From assembly GCF_027857615.1 (NCBI RefSeq), contig NZ_JAQIFT010000046.1, positions 113,628-177,627 of the forward strand: a stretch of DNA of 64,000 bases. The letters are read 5' to 3'. The notes beneath the pieces are model-generated. The model was not told the DNA's origin and searched no databases. It was given only the letters and a program-made list of their open reading frames with translations. Source of the DNA: Holtiella tumoricola. Lineage in GTDB: Bacteria > Bacillota > Clostridia > Lachnospirales > Cellulosilyticaceae. A program made the translations under genes and the position numbers. Positions 61,531 through 64,000 of this stretch are shown here, one piece after another. Numbering within the stretch: position 1 is the first letter of the stretch; the number at the start of each line of letters is the position of its first letter.

Positions 61531-61582
61531 AGAAGATGAGTCATTAATAGTTGTATAAAAGATTCGACTTTTTGTATCCAAA

Positions 61583-61985
61583 GTATTGACCTAGGTCCAC
61601 AAACCTATCATTGGATTTATCACCACTGTACATATCAAATGCAATCAAACTATGAACAACACCTGTAGAGTCTACATAAATATCACCTTTTCACTCTGTA
61701 ATAAAATCTTTGTTGCTGATAAGATTTTTGGAAAAGTCTTCAAACCTTTCATAATTCATTTCTTAGATGGTGCTGAGCTACAGATCAATTGTCAGCAGAT
61801 TTCTTTCAAAAATAACGTTGACAGATAGGATCAAATCATTCTTTCTTATAGTAAATAACTTCTTGTATTTTACTTTTGTACACTTATTCGGATTTCAAAA
61901 TATAATCGGTTTCGTATACTTCTACCTGCCATTCCTATTTCTGCAATATAGTCATTTTCAAGTTGCCACATATGTTAATCATTCT
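61583..61985 (-). pseudogene. Decayed coding remnants, unrecognised
   Basis: On the minus strand short open stretches follow one another in different frames, for example MWQLENDYIAEIGMAGRSIR near 61974 and MNYERFEDFSKNLISNKDF from 61759, then DSTGVVHSLIAFDMYSGDKS, interrupted by stops. They stop at the right end of the IS element, as if it had entered a gene. I do not recognise the family. Confidence 0.35.
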
Positions 61986-62058
61986 CTCTGAAATCACCTC
62001 ACTTAACCTTGTAGCATCTCCACAAATGTTATATACCTAATTTCAATAAATAAAACGA

Positions 62059-62110
62059 CAGTGTTGATCTCTTTAATTTCAAAGTCCAACACTGCCATTT
62101 TTCTTTTTGT
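62059..62110. terminator. Hairpin with T-rich flanks
   Basis: CAGTGTTG (62059-62066) pairs with CAACACTG (62087-62094), with an inner CTTT/AAAG stem. ATTTTTCTTTTTG follows on the plus strand and TCGTTTTATTT on the minus strand. It could end the SLH gene transcript. From 62110 to 62210 I see only AT-rich DNA. Confidence 0.45.
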
Positions 62111-62211
62111 GATATTTAATTATTCAATTGGTACTTTCAGTACATTGCACATATGAAACATATTAAAAATAGTTTTATTATTATATGAGTAAGTTCAAAA
62201 ATAGAGCATTT

Positions 62212-62398
62212 TAATCTCTTGTAATACTATGTAAGCTTTTATTTTTTATAACATCGTGTGCCCTATAGCTTAAATCTCTTGGTGTTTCATTGGTTTCCTC
62301 ATAAGTGTTAAAGGTATACCTAACACATCCGATAATTTGTTTTTCTGTAAGGCCTTTCCATATTCATAGTACATCCACTTTCCAGAATCTTTCATCCT
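62212..62398 (-). pseudogene. Lost C-terminal module of the SLH protein
   Basis: Directly after the TAG stop the same frame continues MKDSGKWMYYEYGKAL, then a one-base shift gives LTEKQIIGCVRYTFNTYEET and on to about 62212. The pattern W-YY-G-A-T, then YTFN-Y, is that of cell-wall or choline-binding type repeats often found after SLH domains. It is therefore probably the former end of the gene. Confidence 0.55.
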
Positions 62399-64000
62399 CT
62401 AGTCTTGTGTGAAATCGCGATCGATCATCAGCTCTACAAAACGTTTTAGCACTGTAGCAACTTCAGCTCTGGTTGCTATACCTTGTGGAAAAAATTTATC
62501 TCCGTTTTTCCCACTAATAACACCTGCCATCTGCATTTGTTTCACTGCATCCTTTGCATAAGGGTTAATTTTTACATTGTCTACAAACGTGAATGCTTTG
62601 TATGACTTTGGTAGATTAAAGCCTATTGCTTTAGCATAGTTTTTTATAATTACTGTCATCTGTTCACGGGTAATCGGCTGCTCTGGTGCAAACTTACAAT
62701 CGCCAATGCCGTTTATGATTTTGTTTTCAGTTGCCCATTCTACATAGCCCATATAGTAGGCATCATCTTTCACATCATAAAATCTACTCTTTGTATATTT
62801 GCTTACATCTACTTTTGCAAGCCTTCCAAGGGCAGTTACAAACATTCCTCTTTTCATAGCTGTCTTTGGCATAAAAGTTGTAGTAGTAGTACCATTGAAT
62901 AGTCCACGCGCTACTATAAATTCAATATTTTCCTTTGCCCAGTGATTTGTAATGTCAGTGAAGTTTGTGTTTATGGTTTTGTATCCAACTCCATAAGTTG
63001 AGAAATGGCTTGTGGTAAAGCGAAGAACCTTGCTTACACAGTCATAAACAGAGTTGGTTAGCCACTCTATCTTACCATTTGTATCGACATACACTGCATG
63101 AACATTACCTGCTTTTTCGTTTGAGCCTAGTGTGTATGGGATTTCTAGCATCACGTTTCCCGTACCGAAGTTTGACACCTGCTTACCTGAACCGTAGTTT
63201 ACTTTAAGTTCAAACACAGGCCTAGATCCAATAGCTGTCTTTGCGTTACCTGCTAGCTTGTTGCTATCCAGCTTTGTTATAGTTACATTGACATCAGCTT
63301 TGGCTTGCTTATTAATTTCTTTTATAGTAGCTAAATCCATTTTTATTTTAATATTTGGATTATATGCTACCTCAATAGCATATATATTTTTCTTACTTAT
63401 GATAAAATCCTGCACGCTTTGGGGCAAATTCACCGTCACACTATTTAATATTTTGTTTCCTGTATTTTTATTCAGTACAAGAGTAATACCATTCACTTTT
63501 TTATTGGATCTCTTTGACTCAACAAGGGCTTCGTTGTAGCTATCTTTAATGTTTTTATCTGTGATCCTTATAATAGTATCCACAACTGGATTATTTCCAT
63601 TTTCGGTTGGATGTGGGGTTACGGTGATAATAGTGTTATCGCTAGAACTACTATCGGTGGAAGTACCTCCTCCAGAATTATTTTCATCTGCATAAGTACC
63701 ATCCCAATTTAAATCTTCAGGAGCTACATTTGAGTCATTTGATCCTGATGTAAAATCCTCTGACAGCGAATCTCCCGAACTAATTTCTTGCCAAATCATA
63801 GTGTTTCCATCAACATTTGGTAAACGCCCTTTGTTCATAGGAGAAGTTTCAACGTGTGGTAAATCATCTTCTACATTTGGGTCGTCTGAACCTGATGTAG
63901 AATCCTCTGACAGTGAATCTCCTAAACCAATTTCTTGCCCGATTGTAGTATTTTCATCAGAATTTAATAAACTCTCTTCTTCAACATGCGATAAATCATC
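62399..64000 (-). CDS. SLH-domain surface protein (5' end off window)
   Basis: A secreted protein held to the cell wall. The frame is open to the right edge (533 residues visible), so start and signal peptide are outside. Residues 1-110 or so are a serine-, aspartate- and asparagine-rich linker with two copies of a QEI-x-x-GDSLSED-x-TSGS repeat. A beta-rich domain follows (about 120-325). Three SLH domains end the protein (about 330-530; DITNHWAKENIEFIVARGLF, FYDVKDDAYYMGYVEWATE, FVDNVKINPYAKDAVKQMQ). A TAG stop cuts off a further module. Confidence 0.88.
   Translation of the reverse strand, partial: DDLSHVEEESLLNSDENTTIGQEIGLGDSLSEDSTSGSDDPNVEDDLPHVETSPMNKGRLPNVDGNTMIWQEISSGDSLSEDFTSGSNDSNVAPEDLNWDGTYADENNSGGGTSTDSSSSDNTIITVTPHPTENGNNPVVDTIIRITDKNIKDSYNEALVESKRSNKKVNGITLVLNKNTGNKILNSVTVNLPQSVQDFIISKKNIYAIEVAYNPNIKIKMDLATIKEINKQAKADVNVTITKLDSNKLAGNAKTAIGSRPVFELKVNYGSGKQVSNFGTGNVMLEIPYTLGSNEKAGNVHAVYVDTNGKIEWLTNSVYDCVSKVLRFTTSHFSTYGVGYKTINTNFTDITNHWAKENIEFIVARGLFNGTTTTTFMPKTAMKRGMFVTALGRLAKVDVSKYTKSRFYDVKDDAYYMGYVEWATENKIINGIGDCKFAPEQPITREQMTVIIKNYAKAIGFNLPKSYKAFTFVDNVKINPYAKDAVKQMQMAGVISGKNGDKFFPQGIATRAEVATVLKRFVELMIDRDFTQD

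Larger units (their letters stand above)
60867..61582 (+). mobile_element. Internally deleted IS150-like (IS3 family) element
   Basis: The ends are imperfect inverted repeats: TGTAGACACAAAAACTTGAAC (20 or so bases at 60867-60887) against 61562-61582, about 15 of 21 matching. Between them is a broken two-part transposase on the plus strand. At roughly 715 bases it is half the normal size, because the catalytic DDE core is gone. It cannot move by itself. Confidence 0.8.

Noticed and set aside
1..64000. CRISPR array, tRNA or rRNA genes, prophage
   Set aside because: No regularly spaced repeats, cloverleaf structures, rRNA segments or phage gene runs were seen in the window.

Overview
The window is a 64-kb piece of a low-GC Gram-positive chromosome of the class Clostridia. 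Essentially every real gene lies on the minus strand. Gene content and order (spc and alpha operons with a KOW protein between map and infA, Cys4 zinc forms of S4, S14 and L33, an L17 with a long internal insertion, a long acidic RpoB tail, flagella, a DUF1576 protein, an SLH surface protein) suggest a motile member of the Lachnospirales. A Cellulosilyticum-like organism is my guess, not something the sequence proves.

Region 1 (1-32129, read right to left) is one continuous information-processing block: rpmG-secE-nusG, rplKA, rplJL, rpoBC, rpsL-rpsG-fusA-tuf, the S10 operon (rpsJ to rpsQ), the spc operon (rplN to rpmJ) and the alpha operon (rpsM-rpsK-rpsD-rpoA-rplQ). Promoters with close to consensus -35/-10 boxes precede rpmG, the L10 leader, rpsL, tuf, rpsJ and rpsM. 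Terminators follow rplL, rpoC and tuf. Recognisable RNA control elements are the L10 leader with its attenuator, two matching hairpins before rplK and rplA that look like L1-binding sites, and structured leaders before rpsJ and rpsG.

Region 2 (32429-37200) holds a beta-carbonic anhydrase, two small coiled-coil proteins that resemble flagellar chaperones, and a SWIM-SNF2 helicase.

Region 3 (about 37424-38021) has no gene. It is richer in G+C than its surroundings and is packed with long helices. G-U wobble asymmetry says the RNA is made from the minus strand. Two apical loops 400 bases apart are complementary over 13 bases. I read it as a large (about 600 nt) structured non-coding RNA and it is the most interesting feature in the window.

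Region 4 (38137-51781) is a late flagellar cluster: a YjfB-like motility protein, fliS, fliD, flaG, the flagellin methylase fliB, flagellin, csrA, fliW, flgL, two tandem flgK genes, flgN, flgM, yvyF and comF. Three sigma-D type promoters, each with exactly 15 bases between TAAA and the -10 element, drive flaG-fliD-fliS, flagellin and flgM-flgL. The flagellin leader shows two GGA hairpins ready for CsrA, whose gene lies next to the gene for its antagonist FliW.

Region 5 (52043-60555) contains recD2, an unknown small protein, a DUF1576 membrane protein, metK under a SAM-I riboswitch, and mbl-flhO-flhP plus a FlgJ-like rod-binding protein, the same mbl-flhO-flhP order as in Bacillus subtilis.

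Region 6 (60556-64000) is decayed: a possible riboswitch fragment, an internally deleted IS150-like element with terminal inverted repeats, broken coding remnants, and an SLH-domain surface protein whose 3' module is cut off by a TAG stop and frameshift and whose 5' end lies beyond the window. No tRNA, rRNA or CRISPR array was seen.
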